Notes: generated from the sequence alone by a model not told the origin. Numbered from the stretch's first letter, positions 44,912-57,660 are shown. The stretch: 64,000 nt of DNA from Sanderia malayensis (GCA_013076295.1 RQOL01000772.1:1364001-1428000); one strand, 5' to 3'. Numbers and translations are program-made.

Positions 44912-47900
44912 GAAAAAGAGAAAATGAAATGGTTTAGTTCAATGGGAAACTTAGAGAGTTCCGTAAAGTCTAACCAGACATGAAATGCTTGTAAGTCTGG
45001 CCTAGCCTTTTGGGACAACATGTGGCAGGATCCTGGACAAATAAATTACACGGAATTACTGTAGCAGATTGGATGATAAGTCCAGACAGATATTGATACA
45101 CATTGCAGGTAACAACTGAAATTAAAACATAATTGAATAGAAAATTGTGTGCAGAACACATGGCATACATTGATTCAATAGGGGTAAATGTTTTGGTTTC
45201 ATATTACAATGCTATTGTTCATACTCATTGTTTTTAAACAAAAGCTATTGTTTTTAAACAAAGAATTTCATACTGTTGAACAGTGTGGATTGACTTAGCA
45301 GAAAGTTTGGATTATGTATACAGCATGAGTCACTTCCTTGCTCAGATATTTTGCTTGTAATAATGACATACATACTCACTTATTTTTTAGTTTGTTTGGA
45401 GAAGCATTAGTTACATGAAGCATGAAATTTGAAACTTGAGAAACAAGGGACAAAACTTGGTGTAACAAGTGATAACTCCAAGAGATAGGGACAGAAAGCA
45501 AATCAAAATATTTGGATATTGATTCTATTTTATGGGACTCATATAGCGGTTTTCAGTTAAGCAGGGTTTGAATTCTATATTAAGCTGAAAAACTCAGTTC
45601 ACCCAATTAAAAAAAAGAGAATGGACTGAGGAATGTCAAGTATTCAGAAATGTCAGAAGAGTTTATGAGACTCAGAGGAAGCAATTTTGACGAATAAAAA
45701 ACCGAAAAGGGGGTGAATCAACTGAGCTGAAAGAGCGACGAGGAGAGAGAAAGAATAAAACTATTTTTACAAAATCCAGATATTGTTATTGGACGCATCT
45801 TAAAGAAAAGAACATGAAATAATTAATAAGGCTCAAGTTCTCATTTCTAACCACTGAATAACATTTACCGGAAATTTAAGAAGCTGGGATTTAACAGTAT
45901 CTCAGTGACAATGGGCTGAAAGAAAGGTCTACTTAGTTTTCAAACAGTTTATTAGTTTTGACTTCTGCATTCATAAAGCCCCGTTATATAAAACGAAATA
46001 TTTTTAGCATTTCATGGCGAACTACCAATCGGTGGTGCCAAATTAAAGCCCCGAGTGACTGTTTTGGGGCGAAATTAAATAAAACGGTGTCAAAATTTTG
46101 TAAACATACTCACAAATAAAGCTTCAAACTGCTTCTCAGTTTCTTCGGAAATGCGAGAAGTGCGAATAATTCTAATATCCGCTGGATTCGACTTGCCGAT
46201 TTTCTTGGACAAAACTCTACCACACAATTCCTTTCGATTGCAAATATTTTTCGATAATACGAACGTAATTCTAATAAATCAGCTATAATTTCAACTCCTC
46301 AAGCTGCCAACTTGTCCTGAAGCAAAATATTTATTAAGTTGTTCCTTTCCGGGTCTACGTGGCCTATGGTAATACTTCAAAACTTCGAAATATGTCGATT
46401 TCTCTAGTGTCATAGATGTTCAATAACTGCAGTTAAAAGCCAGATATATGTATGAAACTGTCCCCAAATACTTCAGCAGCAATAAATCGATTATTTCAAT
46501 TTGATTTGAAACTGAAATATAGCTATAAAGACTATTTGCACAAGTCTTGTTGACTGGCATTTAAAAACTGTGAAGAGATAAGATGGCGATGTCTAGGCGA
46601 ACTACGCATGCGTCAAATGCAAGAACCACGAGTTGTCTTGTTTCCCGTCCCAAGCCCAGCATGTTTGGAGGAAGCATTTTCACAATGAGGTCTTGTTGCC
46701 TGATATTAATTTAAAATTTAATGCATCATGCTTATTAAATGGCCTCTGGCTTTTAACAAATTAATAATGCATGAGAGCCATACGAGCCTTCATCACAATC
46801 TACAACAATGTAGACGAGCTGGGAAAGAGGGGGGGGAGAGAAACTATGAAGCTATTATCAAGATGACATTAACGACATTTTCGTAAGAGAGTTTTTCATA
46901 TGATTCCATCCCATCAATAAATTAAGCTTGCTCAAAACTAATTATAAAGATAGAAATAAAGATATTACTGCGCACAACACCCTGATAATAATAAAGAAAT
47001 AAATGCAAGTTATTGCTTATTACAAATTATAGATAAGTTAAGTTACTGCATAAAGTTCACCACATCACAATATTCTTCGAATGCTCTGACAATTTTTCTG
47101 CCTACTTGATGTCAGGGATCGTTGTATTAAGGATGTAAAGCAGAAGTTGTTTGAAGTACTATGTCATGAGTCCTATTTTCTTTTATTTTAAATTGTTTCA
47201 TTTTCCTCTTCGCATTCGTAAACACATTTTCTATTTCCTCTTAGGAGAGGAAATAGAGAAAGTGTTACAAATGGTCAGATAATTTTTCCCAAGTTCGAGA
47301 CAAGTTAAACTCAACTCGACATTCCAATCCGTGTTAAAATTTCAGCACGATTTCGTTCATGACCTTTGTACATTGTTCAGTAAACACAATACAGGAGAGA
47401 AGTAAAGAGGAATAAACACTTTTATTTCAAACAGAAAATAAAAACATGACGACTGTTACTTACCTTTCTTTGTTGGAGATCTTTGTCGAAAAAAGTGGGC
47501 TATGAACCTCAGATACATTTGAGCAGCGGTTATAGAGCCAACAAAACAAATATGCGCAGAGAGACAAGTGATACAAATTGACTCATATGTGCTCAGTTCC
47601 CATTATTCTAAAGATGACTTTCAAATTTCTGTAAAATATGACGCAACAGTGGCGATTGCGTTGTGAAACTGTTGTTGTTCCTTGTTAATTGAAATGCAAA
47701 CTTTTTGGGAAGAAGCAATGCTCAAGCATTCTGCTGCGTTTTATGTCTCTTGGGTTGGGTATTTATCACCACATCTTGCAACTCTCCGTTGTTTTATATT
47801 TTCCAAATTATTTTGTTAGCTGCAGATCACTGGATTTACTACATTTTTATGAAATAGCCTAGCTGTCAATATTGTTAAAATGAGTGCTGCTGTGATGTAA

Positions 47901-47974
47901 AACCAATAATCAAATCGTACTAGTGGTTTTCGCTTAAAAATGAGAAACAAAACCTTATATTCTCTTTCGCTATG
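44912..47974. other. TAO kinase 5' intron and upstream region
   Basis: No coding gene is supported. It includes a CTATTGTT-type palindrome cluster at 45207-45262, degraded AAAGCCCC repeats near 45975-46075, and two strong minus-strand splice donors (about 46113 and 47463) that probably belong to alternative 5' UTR exons of the kinase. The exon-like stretch before 47463 contains a short frame starting at 47518 (MYLRFIAHFFRQRS) of unknown meaning. Confidence 0.45.
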
Positions 47975-48089
47975 CAGCGCGGCTGTAGACTAATGGTAAC
48001 TTGCCTGCAAACTAACCTCAATACCACTGGTTCAAAACCTGATGAGGACGTTTAGTTTGTGTTTTGATCAATTTGTAATTTAAATTTCC
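47975..48089 (+). mobile_element. tRNA-like SINE head, copy 2
   Basis: A-box-like TAGACTAATGG lies at about 47986-47996 and B box GGTTCAAAACC at 48029-48039, followed by TTTGTGTTTTGATCAATTTG. Same layout as 17573-17696 but diverged, and again followed directly by the telomere-like satellite. Confidence 0.65.
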
Positions 48090-48868
48090 TAAAGGTACGC
48101 GTGTATACGCAGTGCCATACATAGGCTACTGCGCAGGAGTATGCATGACGTAATACTGCTGACAGTGTCTGGTGTATCAGGTCAGGGTTTGGATTAGGGT
48201 TAGGGTTAGGATTAGAGTGCCCTAAAGGTGGGCGTGTATGCGCAGTGCCATACATAGGTTACTGCGCAGGAGTATGCATGACGTAATACTAGTGACGGTG
48301 TCTGGTGTATCAGGTCAGGGATTGGATTAGGGTTAGGATTAGGGTTAGAGTGCCCTAAAGGTGGGCATGTATGCGCAGTGCCATGTATAGGCTACTGCGC
48401 AGGAGTATGCACGACGTAATACTACTCACAGTGTCTGGTGTGTCAGTTAGGGTTAGGGTTAGGGTTAGGATTAGGGTTAGAGTGCCCTAAAGGTGGGTGT
48501 GCATGCGCAGTGCCATATGTAGGCTACTGCGCAGGAGCATGCATGACGTAATGCTACTCACAGTGTCTGGTGTGTCAGTTAGGGTTAGGGTTAGGGTTAG
48601 GGCTAGAGTGCCCTAAAGGTGGGTGTATATGCGCAGTGCCATATATAGGCTACTGCGCAGGAGTATACATGACGTAATGCTACTGACAGTGTATGGTGTA
48701 TCAGGTCAGGGTTTGGATTAGGGTTAGGGGTTAGGATTAGGGTTAGAGTGCCCTAAAGGTGGGCGTGTATGCGCAGTGCCATTTATATGCTTCTGCGCAG
48801 GAGTATGTATGACGTAATACTACTGACAGTGTATGGTGTATCAGGTCAGGATTTGGATTAGGATTAGG
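48090..48868. repeat. Satellite of ~130-bp units carrying TTAGGG runs, array 2
   Basis: Six units of the same family as 17697-18689, with CCTAAAGGTGGG, ATGCGCAGTGCCAT, GGCTACTGCGCAGGAG, ATGACGTAATACTACT and GTATCAG followed by TTAGGG/TTTGGATTAGG hexamers. Units here resemble each other (for example CAGTGTCTGG) more than those of array 1 (CAGTGGCTGG), which suggests local homogenisation after a common origin. Confidence 0.9.
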
Positions 48869-49152
48869 AAAACTTTCTTTTTTATTTTCACTACCTTTTT
48901 AAGCATAATTTAAGTTGCCTTTACCCTTCATATCAGGTGCTTTGAACATCTGCGGAGGAGCTACAGTCCCTGCGTGGGTGTGTACTATGCGGGTAGGCCA
49001 CAACAAAATGTGAGTGATGTTGTCGCTTTATCTTGGCAACGAACTGGTCGTTTGCAAAGAAGACAAATAATATTTTATTCTCTTTATTTATACTAGAAAA
49101 TAACGAATTAAATAGGAATGAAGTCTATTTGAGGAAGACAGCAGAAAATAAA

Positions 49153-52100
49153 ATGGCAGCGAAAGGAAACAAGCATTTGTCAATCAGAACTTTCCACTCG
49201 AGAAGAAGGATGCTTGGACAACTTATGACGTTTGTGCTAAATATTTTAATCGTGATTTTATGTTTTCACGTTCTGTCAAACAGTTGCGCCGTAAGTGCAG
49301 ATTATTTTATTCTTACATACTTTTTACACAACTATTCATTTTTACATAATTGCAGAATAATACGATAATAAACAAATGCCAACAAACGTGACCACGTAAT
49401 TGATTTTACCATATCGATTTTTAATTTGAGTGTGAAATGGTTTATTTCGTGCGCGGTGTAATTCTACATTGGAGCTTCCCTTTTCAGATTGAAGAAGCTT
49501 TTAATGTCGGCACCGGCCATCACCACGTTATGAGGAGAGCAATTGGAGGTGGTGCTGTGACAAGTTCAAACAACGTAACATACCACTGCAATACCACAGG
49601 TAAAGTTTGAGCAAGCTTTCTTGGACAGAAGTTGAATGGGATATTTGTGATCTTTTCTGTGTGTGATAACTTCACCAAATTTTCTCATCACATACATCAT
49701 GGAGTCAAAAGATCACCTGTTACCATTACTTTCAGTGTGATATTTCTGCCCGAAACAATAGAAAGAACAATAGCCTATTGTTTTTTAACAATAAGCAGGA
49801 TGCTAAAGTTGAAGCTTCTTGAAGATGTGGGTTTTTACTGTATCTGTGCATGTTTCTGTTTGTTTCTTCTTATCTATGTGATTTACCTTTACTTCTAGCT
49901 CTTCCACAACCAACAAAGGAATACCCAGCAATTTTGTTCAAAGACGTCAACTACAATAACTGCACATCAAGTGGTGTTTACATCAAAATACGAAGTGGAC
50001 ATTATCACACATGGTGCAAGAATGACAACCTAAAAAGAAGACGCAACATGCGCTTCTCGTCCATGCTTGTCCTGCCTGGCTACAACATCACATTCAAAGC
50101 ATGCTGCCCCAGTGGGAATAAGTGGCACAGAATGGTAAGCGACGTCAGTAGCACCCCAGATTTGAACAACACTGTCTTCTATCACAACAAACTTGGTGGA
50201 AATGCCGGCATTTGGTACACAAGTGGGTAATTTTTTCTGTTTCGCATTATAATCAAGTGCATTTAAGATATTTGCGAGCCTGTACCATCAATCTAAGCCT
50301 GCTATATTAATCCATAAAGCAGTCCAATTATTGATAATGAATCAAAATTTTCTATAATCGATGTAGCATTCCTTAACCCATCTGTTAATTTGTTAAAATT
50401 TTGTGATTCATAAAAATGATTTTTTAGAGTTTTAATGATAGAGTAAAAACTGGTATATAAAATTCAATGTCTCAAGAACCTCCAAAGTGGAGTTTTTGTT
50501 CACAGCAATAGAAAAAACAATAAGCTATTGTTTAAAAGCAATAGAATGCATGCTGAATTTTCAGATTCCTATATGCAGGCTTTTACTGTGCATAAAACTA
50601 ATCCATTGTCAATTGGTGGAGAAATATATATACATATGACCTTACCTGTAATCCAATATAATCCTTATGACAACAATGCTCTTTCATGGAAGTTTAACCC
50701 ATAATCCATAGAATTAGGTTTAGGTTATATCACCATCCATAATTCATTAAAGCAACCCATAGTCAAGCGATCTAATCCATGATCCATTAGGGCATGATCT
50801 ATAAACCATGTAATGACAGTAATATCTTTTACGACAGGCTGGTTGCACTGGGATACTTCATTCTTTCTTATGATTGGTGGTAATAACCTGAACAGTTCAA
50901 GCGCGAGTGATTCTAACTGTGGTGCATGTTATTTTGGAATGTGCTCAGCAACTGGCAAATGCGAATGTGCTCCTGGATACAGCGGCTCAGACTGCTCCAC
51001 GCGTAAGTACATTAATTGACATGATCGGCGTTCCATTGATTCGTTATTGATTCTCGTGCCCAACCCCCGTGTTGCAGCTGCTTAGATTTACGTCATTGCG
51101 CATTTGGACGCTTTTGAACCAACAACAAAAACCTGGCGCAATGAATTAAGGCCGGAGCACACGCCATGGCATCATCTTATGACGTGTCATTATTGACGTC
51201 CTGTCACGCATGGATTATCATCACATCACGCAACATTTCATTGTTTTATTCCGTGACATGTTTCTTGGCAGTTGTTTTTCTTCCAAACTTTGCAAGAGGA
51301 AGTGAACACCACTTGGTCATCGGTAGAATGAACAAGTGGTGCTCCATATTTCTACCCAATCACAAGCAGCCAATCAATCAATCACTGAATCGATCAACCA
51401 ATCAGCAACGTTTTTTATATACCCATGGGCTGCATGTCTACAAATTGACATGGAGGTTTACAAATGAATGGGATATTTCATGCACAGCTACAATGGTTGA
51501 CAAACGTTTTCAGGGGTACTTATAAAATGCGATAAAAGGGCTAAAAGGGTCCCTTTCTTTGAGGGGTTCAATTCAGCCCCCCGAAACAATATTGTTTCTC
51601 AATCATTCGGATAACGACAGCCATTTGCCGATTGTAGTATAGCGATTGGTTGTTGTTGTTGTTGTTGTGAGCTATACTACGACTGTGTAGGAAGTCCAAT
51701 GAATACATATGTCAACGTCTTAAAATGCTACACGGCATAGAATGGCAATATGAAAAATATTTTAGGCAAAGCAAACAATTCTTTTTTACATTAAACGCTC
51801 GGATGTATTACATTATAACACAACTCAAGGGACTAGATGTTTTGTTTGCAATATCGTGAAGTTCGTTAAAGTTACATGTAGTTTTGTTAATTTGAGATTT
51901 CGTTGCATCCGTTTGATTATATTTATTTTATTTTTCAGGGCCCTCCACCCTCACGTACCCTTCGCAGGAGTACCCGCTTGTACTCTTTCCCGGGACGAAT
52001 TTCGCGGGCACACCCGTGCGAGCTAAGCCAGACGAATTCAAGACGTTCGCAGCAAACCGCAGGTATGCCCGCGAGATATACTACAAGTCCTTTCGTGTAC

Positions 52101-52381
52101 TCTACAATCGCACGATCACGTTCGCACGCAACATCGTGTATCCCGAGAACTTTTACAACGGACTGGACATTGAGGATGTGGTGGAATTCATGAGTGCAAA
52201 CTCTGAAACGGCAAATAAGATCTGGTATAGCTACGCGACGAGTATAGAAGCGGATTTCGGTGTAAAGGTGGGAGGAAATGCTGCTTGCGACAATTGCAGT
52301 ATATCGACTGGTGTTTGCTATACCGGTCAGTGCAAATGCATGCCGGGATTTACTGGCGCGAACTGTGATACATCTGTGTAA
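49153..52381 (+). CDS. Secreted protein with two crystallin-like + EGF-like modules
   Basis: Not a gene I recognise. Exons 49153-49290, 49488-49599, 49899-50222, 50838-51002 and 51939-52381 join in phase to 393 residues. A hydrophobic stretch near residues 20-46 (LMTFVLNILIVILCFHVL) acts as signal peptide or anchor. A short pro-like segment has a dibasic site (HHVMRRAIGGG). Then come two copies of one module. Module 1 is about 84-246, module 2 about 247-393. Each starts with EYP-x-x-LF, contains a motif resembling a beta/gamma-crystallin Greek key (LFKDVNYNN; LFPGTNFAG) and an IWY block, and ends in an EGF-like domain with six cysteines (219, 222, 227, 233, 235, 244; and 363, 366, 373, 378, 380, 389) of form CxxC...GxCxCxPG(Y/F)xGxxC. 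Several N-glycosylation sequons (NVT, NCT, NIT, NRT). Module 1 has additional cysteines, which module 2 lacks. Crystallin similarity is by eye only. Confidence 0.8.
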
Positions 52382-55300
52382 TGACGTGATCGATTTGGTT
52401 GTTTACATCCAAGTCTTAGTTTTTCGTAATCTTTTTTTAAATCGAATTGCTGGACGTTCGTGTAGTTTTAGTTTGACAGCGTTCACTAATTTAAGTTTTG
52501 ATAACACTATGCGTTTAGTTATAATTATAAAGCGACTTCAATACTTTGCAACTATTTTGGTTTGCTTTGCGGCATTGAACTGCGTGAACACTGGAATGGC
52601 GACTCTTATACATTGCAAAATGGTCCTGACTCAAATGTAAGCCATTGTATACTGTATACCGCTCAGCCTGTTCTCCCCAGCTCTTGCACGTTCAAAAAGT
52701 ACGGGATTTTAGCTCACCACAAAGCATTTACATTTATTTCATGTACACGTTGCATCACGGCTTGTTGCAAGTATACGTGTAAAGTTTAGAACACGCATTT
52801 TCAATGCCAGAAACAAACAGAACCACCACTCCTGTGTTTATTTATAGTCCAATGGGCTGCATGAACTCGTTTTAGAAATATGCTTTTCACAATACTGTAA
52901 ATCAACATACATTTTACTAACATCTTTCTGATACTTTGCTGCAATTCTTATGTAAGATAGCTACTATTTATATACGTGAATTTGTGCACCCTATGGTGAG
53001 TAAAGCGTTTTATATTGTTAATTGTCAGGCACCGATTTTAAGTGATGTTTTCTAAGATTGACCATGTTGTGTATATCTTTGTGTGTGTTATTTTTGTTCA
53101 ACACTGCATAGATTGTGGTGCATTCTCGCAGCAGTGACCAAACACAATTAGCATTGTACTAACAGCGATTATCAAAGACGATATTGTTATTAGCGATATT
53201 TGCCGGTCTGGATACAGGCGCTGCTCTCTCCGTCTCGTCGTCTACTTTCAAATCATCCTTTGTGCATCGCTGTTCTATTGGGGAATCGGTATTTTTATCG
53301 GAAAGGTGATCTTTTTGTCGGCGTTTAGATTTACTTGTCAAACGTCTACCGTTGCAGACGTTCAGAGCCGCATCATACCCCGCTGGATTGCTAATTTCAA
53401 CAAAAGGCCTGGGCACTAAGCTGTTGCATGACGTCATCTTGCTCTTGCTAAAATTATACAGTTGAATTTCGACACGAGTTCATCAAATCTTTACAGTTAT
53501 AAGACAATGTTCTATAGCAGTAGCAGGGTTGATTAAAGCTAGGAGGTTTAATTAAAATATGCAATGGAAAGGAATCAAATATTATACTTTCGTAGAATAC
53601 TTCGGAATTCTTACTGATTGGTAATCATCAGCTTCCAAACCATTTCTTTATTCATGTGGCTGGCCTCACGATATTTATTAAACGATGACACATAGAAATA
53701 TGTTTGCTGGCTTCATTAATTATTAACAACCTGACTGGTCTCGATTCAATTTCAACGCAAATTGTGATTCAATTTTCGTTTGATTTTGATGACCTGTTCG
53801 CTTCTATCACTGCTGCTGTGGTCGTCATTAGATATACGTAATGTTTTGATAGCTGGATACTCCATTTGCACAGATTTTACCGTTCATATACACGGTTTGG
53901 CGATGATGTAATTTTCTTCTTTTCCAACAATTCCTCACGCAAACAAAACGCAAACTAAGACATGCTATTACTTGCCGGATATTTGTGGAACTGACACATA
54001 TTGCTCTAATTTTATCTTTTACTTTTTCGAATTGTGAAATACTAGAATTAGAACTGATTAAATTTCAAATAATAATCATTCAAATAATAGCTCTTGGAAT
54101 AACTCAGAAATTCGATATTATTATTGCAATCCTGTGTTGTTTTTATTAAAAACCGTGTGGGTTAGAAAGTATGTGAACACATGAAATTGTCGCCAAAGCA
54201 ATGTATATTTCACCCTCAGAATGAGCTCTAAAAGATAAGCTGGTCAAACTCTGGACTGCGTAAAATGCTAATTCAGCTGGAGGCTGTCTTACATATTTGT
54301 GTAATTTTCAAAGAAGACGATGAGAGTATATAGCTAAGACTCTGTTAATTATACGCTTGTGTGGCGCTATTTTATTGCGTGCGAGCCATGAATTTTCGAA
54401 TTTGCGCTGCTCAGCTGTTAGGGTTTGAAAAATTTTGCAACAAAGCTGCAATTGACTGCCCAGAAAAGACAGATAAAATGTCTTTTGAATGCATTTTCTC
54501 CAGACGGTGAGAAATAAGCAGAACTTATAAATAAATTTATTGTATGCTCATTGGAAGGAGACGTTATAATTCCACCTCGCCGGTAGCCTTGTTTATTCAT
54601 GTCGTTTAGACTTAGGGCACTGCATGAATTGCCAACTGTCTCCGCTGAAAAACAAAAGAGGATTTGTCTTTGATTATCATGGCAGGCATGCTCGTGTATT
54701 TGAGCAAAGCTATGGGATGAGCCAATTATTAAAAACACAAGTCTAACAATTCTAACAACATTTTAATTTCTCAAGGCCTTGACTTTTGAGTTGCAAAAAA
54801 TGAAAACGAGACTGGTGGCGGGAAAAGTCTTTTGTGTTTTGCTTCGAGCTTGAGTTAATATTATTTTTAACAGCTTCTTAAAAGATTTCTTTCTTTCTTG
54901 AAATTAGAACTTTTTACAAAGAAAGGTTAATCATTATTTTGCATGTTCTGTGACCCTTTATCTGATTCAGAGTAATTATATCTCACCCTCAATAATAAGC
55001 AAAAATGTTTTTGGACAAAAAAGGTGTTTGGTTAGCAGTCGTGCTATCTAGATAGTGGAATTTCATTTTTCACCTTGAAGACGGTAAGTGAAATTTCTGC
55101 AAATTATTTTTCTTGTTAATTACTGCAAATAGCTTTTGAAATATCAATTAACTCCAGCAAATTTGTTTTTGTTTTTTGGGAAGGTTCTTTAAAAACTCAA
55201 GCTCTTGTCCAGACATGCCCTCTTTCGACAACGTTTTTCGTAAACAAGTGTTTCAAACTTTGAGTATATCATGGCATTTAAGTATGCAAGGTTATGCAAT

Positions 55301-57568
55301 AACTTCTTGTATTTTTCGTCCTTAGACTTATCCGAATTTAAATATCTTTAATTGTGATGAAAACGGGTCATTCATGAACATTATTTGCTATATTATTTAA
55401 TTTCTATGAGACACGAACGTGAGCGGGGTATCCCCAAGATCTTTGAAAAGTGTCTTTGTTTGAGATTCAATAAAAAGATCTCAAACAATGCAAGCCCATT
55501 TGTAACCATTAAGACACCAACCTCTCCAGAGGCATGCGTAATCACAGTTTTGTTTATCCAACAGTGTATTAATGCATCATTTTCGGGCGTGGCAAACTCA
55601 ATAATCTTGCTCCAAAGTAAACAAGATCAGGCTTAATAAAAATTAATGATATGTTTGACTTTATCTTCAACAATAGTATATTTTAAGCGACTTGTCAAAG
55701 TGTTCAGGAATGAGTTAATCAACTGCACTTTTTTATAAAGAACCTTTCTCATGGCCTGGTTCCTCAAGTGTCTTGTTTTTCGTTCTCCTTTGATTGAAAA
55801 AAAGTACCAAAAATTCCATCATATGTACAGTTCCTTTACTTAAGTGCACATTGATTGCCCTAAAATTAGCACAGGCGTTAGAAAAGCATTTTTTGTAGAC
55901 TAAGTATTTGATAGATGCATAACACACAATTTATGCGAGTTTTTAACTTCAATTGAATTGAACCGGTTTCATAATTTGCAATTATTTGCAGTGATAAGAA
56001 AGAAATAGTCAAAATTGAAAAATGTGCCTGTTAGCCATTGACAAGAATGATCCAATATGACTTCCCTATGCTATTTTTCGAGAGTTTTGATTAGCAAAAC
56101 AATATCAGAAAATTAAAGAGTTTGCAAGAAACATGCCATGACACGCATAAGTACTTAATTGTTTTACAAATGCGAACGGCCATTGTGTTTTCAATTTTAC
56201 AAGAATACAATGCAGGAATGGGCACTCCGCATACTGAACATGAAATATGTATTCATGGAAACATGACTAATCATTATCCCGATTCGAACATTGTTGTTTG
56301 TTTTGAATTTTCCACATCACATTCTTGCTCACTTCTCGTTCTCCTGGCTTAATTAGCTTTTGTGTTGTTTACGAAGCAAACGGGTTATTGAAGTAGTGAG
56401 CGATAATGTACGTTATTTTTTATAAAAACGTTTTTTTGTCAGAGCACTACTGAAACATTTTTTTAAATTCTCCAATTTCAGTCCCCAAAATTTTTCGAGG
56501 CATTCTCGGCAGCCATTGAAATGTTTCACGTTACTTACAACGCAATGTTATGATTTGAATAGCATTCTTGACACAATCTGTTGATGTACTATATTCTGTA
56601 TCATACATAGTCACAAAATCATTAAATATTTTGTTCTTGCACGGCACTTTCTCCTTGAAATTTGGAGTATATTTGAATTGTTTAACTTTCTAAGTTTCAA
56701 AAACTCGGTACTGAAAGGGTACTGAACTAACTTGCTTCACTCTTTGACGAGCCGAATATTAAGCGGTAATAAATCCTGAGAGAAACAATGGGACTTATTG
56801 TATCGACTTAAAATTGAATCTTCCCCTCTGCCGCCTTCAAGTAAATACGGCGCGAAGGGGCGAGCAGTTTTTGCTTTCCCGCCACACTACATCAGATAAG
56901 AAATATTGCCACAAAGGGTTGAACAATAGACTGTCTTCCTGAATCTATGATTGATAGCTTTGTAAATTTTAGTATTTTTCCATGAGCAGGAAAGGGGCGG
57001 AAAATTCGGCTGCTTTTCGCATCATTACATCACATACAATTTCATATTTGGTTCGCGTAGAGATTATAATTTCAGGCAACATATGCTGAAATGGGCCTGC
57101 AGCACATTAGTATCACAGAATATGTAAACAAGCGATAAAGAACTCTTTTCTGAATATATACGTACATTCAAGAAATCTTTCTTCCTGGGGATCTTTGAGT
57201 TATTGCTTTTTAAGGGTGGAGAAAGGGTACTAAATTCGCACTATCGCGTATGTTATGATAAACAAACTGTTTTCCAGAGAATCGCGTGATGGCAAATTAA
57301 TTTCCTTTGGCGTATTCTTTATATTGTTGTATGAGTAATATGATTAACAAACGAATACAGAAGAGGAAGACTATGGACTGACTTTTATTTTTGCATTGAA
57401 TATTTCATGCGGAGAAATGAGCGCATAACATTGCCATGGCGGTCATGCAATGTCCAGCCTTTACGTAATTCCCAACAACAATATCCTCCCCTTCTGCTGG
57501 AACTCAAACAAACACATACACCAAAGGAACCAACCAATCAGATCACGACACTCTTGTGTTCTCAAACG
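52382..57568. other. About 5 kb gene-poor stretch
   Basis: AT-rich DNA between the EGF-module gene and the BH3 gene promoter. It holds the 3' UTR of the former, one minus-strand open frame listed separately (53159-53437), and otherwise only short chance frames. No tandem array, RNA gene or recognisable transposon was seen. It may carry regulatory DNA, but I can point to no specific site. Confidence 0.5.
53159..53437 (-). CDS. Hypothetical 92-residue hydrophilic protein
   Basis: Single uninterrupted frame starting at an ATG and unusually rich in charged and polar residues for this AT-rich region: VPRPFVEISNPAGYDAALNV, a basic TSKSKRRQKDH patch, then an acidic KDDLKVDDETER patch. It lacks the Phe/Ile/Tyr bias of nearby chance frames, so it may be coding or the exon of a larger gene. 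No homology recognised. A minus-strand AATAAA-like signal is at about 52843. Could be noise. Confidence 0.3.
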   Translation of the reverse strand: MTSCNSLVPRPFVEISNPAGYDAALNVCNGRRLTSKSKRRQKDHLSDKNTDSPIEQRCTKDDLKVDDETERAAPVSRPANIANNNIVFDNRC

Positions 57569-57660
57569 TGATTGGCTTTTGACCAAAAGTAATTTAGCAC
57601 ACGATTTCACTCATGTGTTTTTGGCGGCATATAAATCCCAGTGTTTGAGCGATTTCAGTT
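57534..57660 (+). promoter_or_regulatory. TATA/Inr core promoter of the BH3 gene
   Basis: TATAAA at 57630-57635 is followed 27 bp later by an initiator-like TCAGTT (57656-57661; A at 57657). Upstream lie CCAATCA at 57534-57540 and an inverted CCAAT box TGATTGGC at 57569-57576. The spacing of TATA and Inr is textbook. This is the most complete core promoter visible in the window. Confidence 0.65.

Noticed and set aside
46100..46300. Apparently coding stretch (KKIGKSNPADIRIIRTSRIS) upstream of the TAO kinase
   Set aside because: No ATG in frame before an upstream stop, and joining to the next exon meets a stop before the kinase start. Probably 5' UTR exon sequence.
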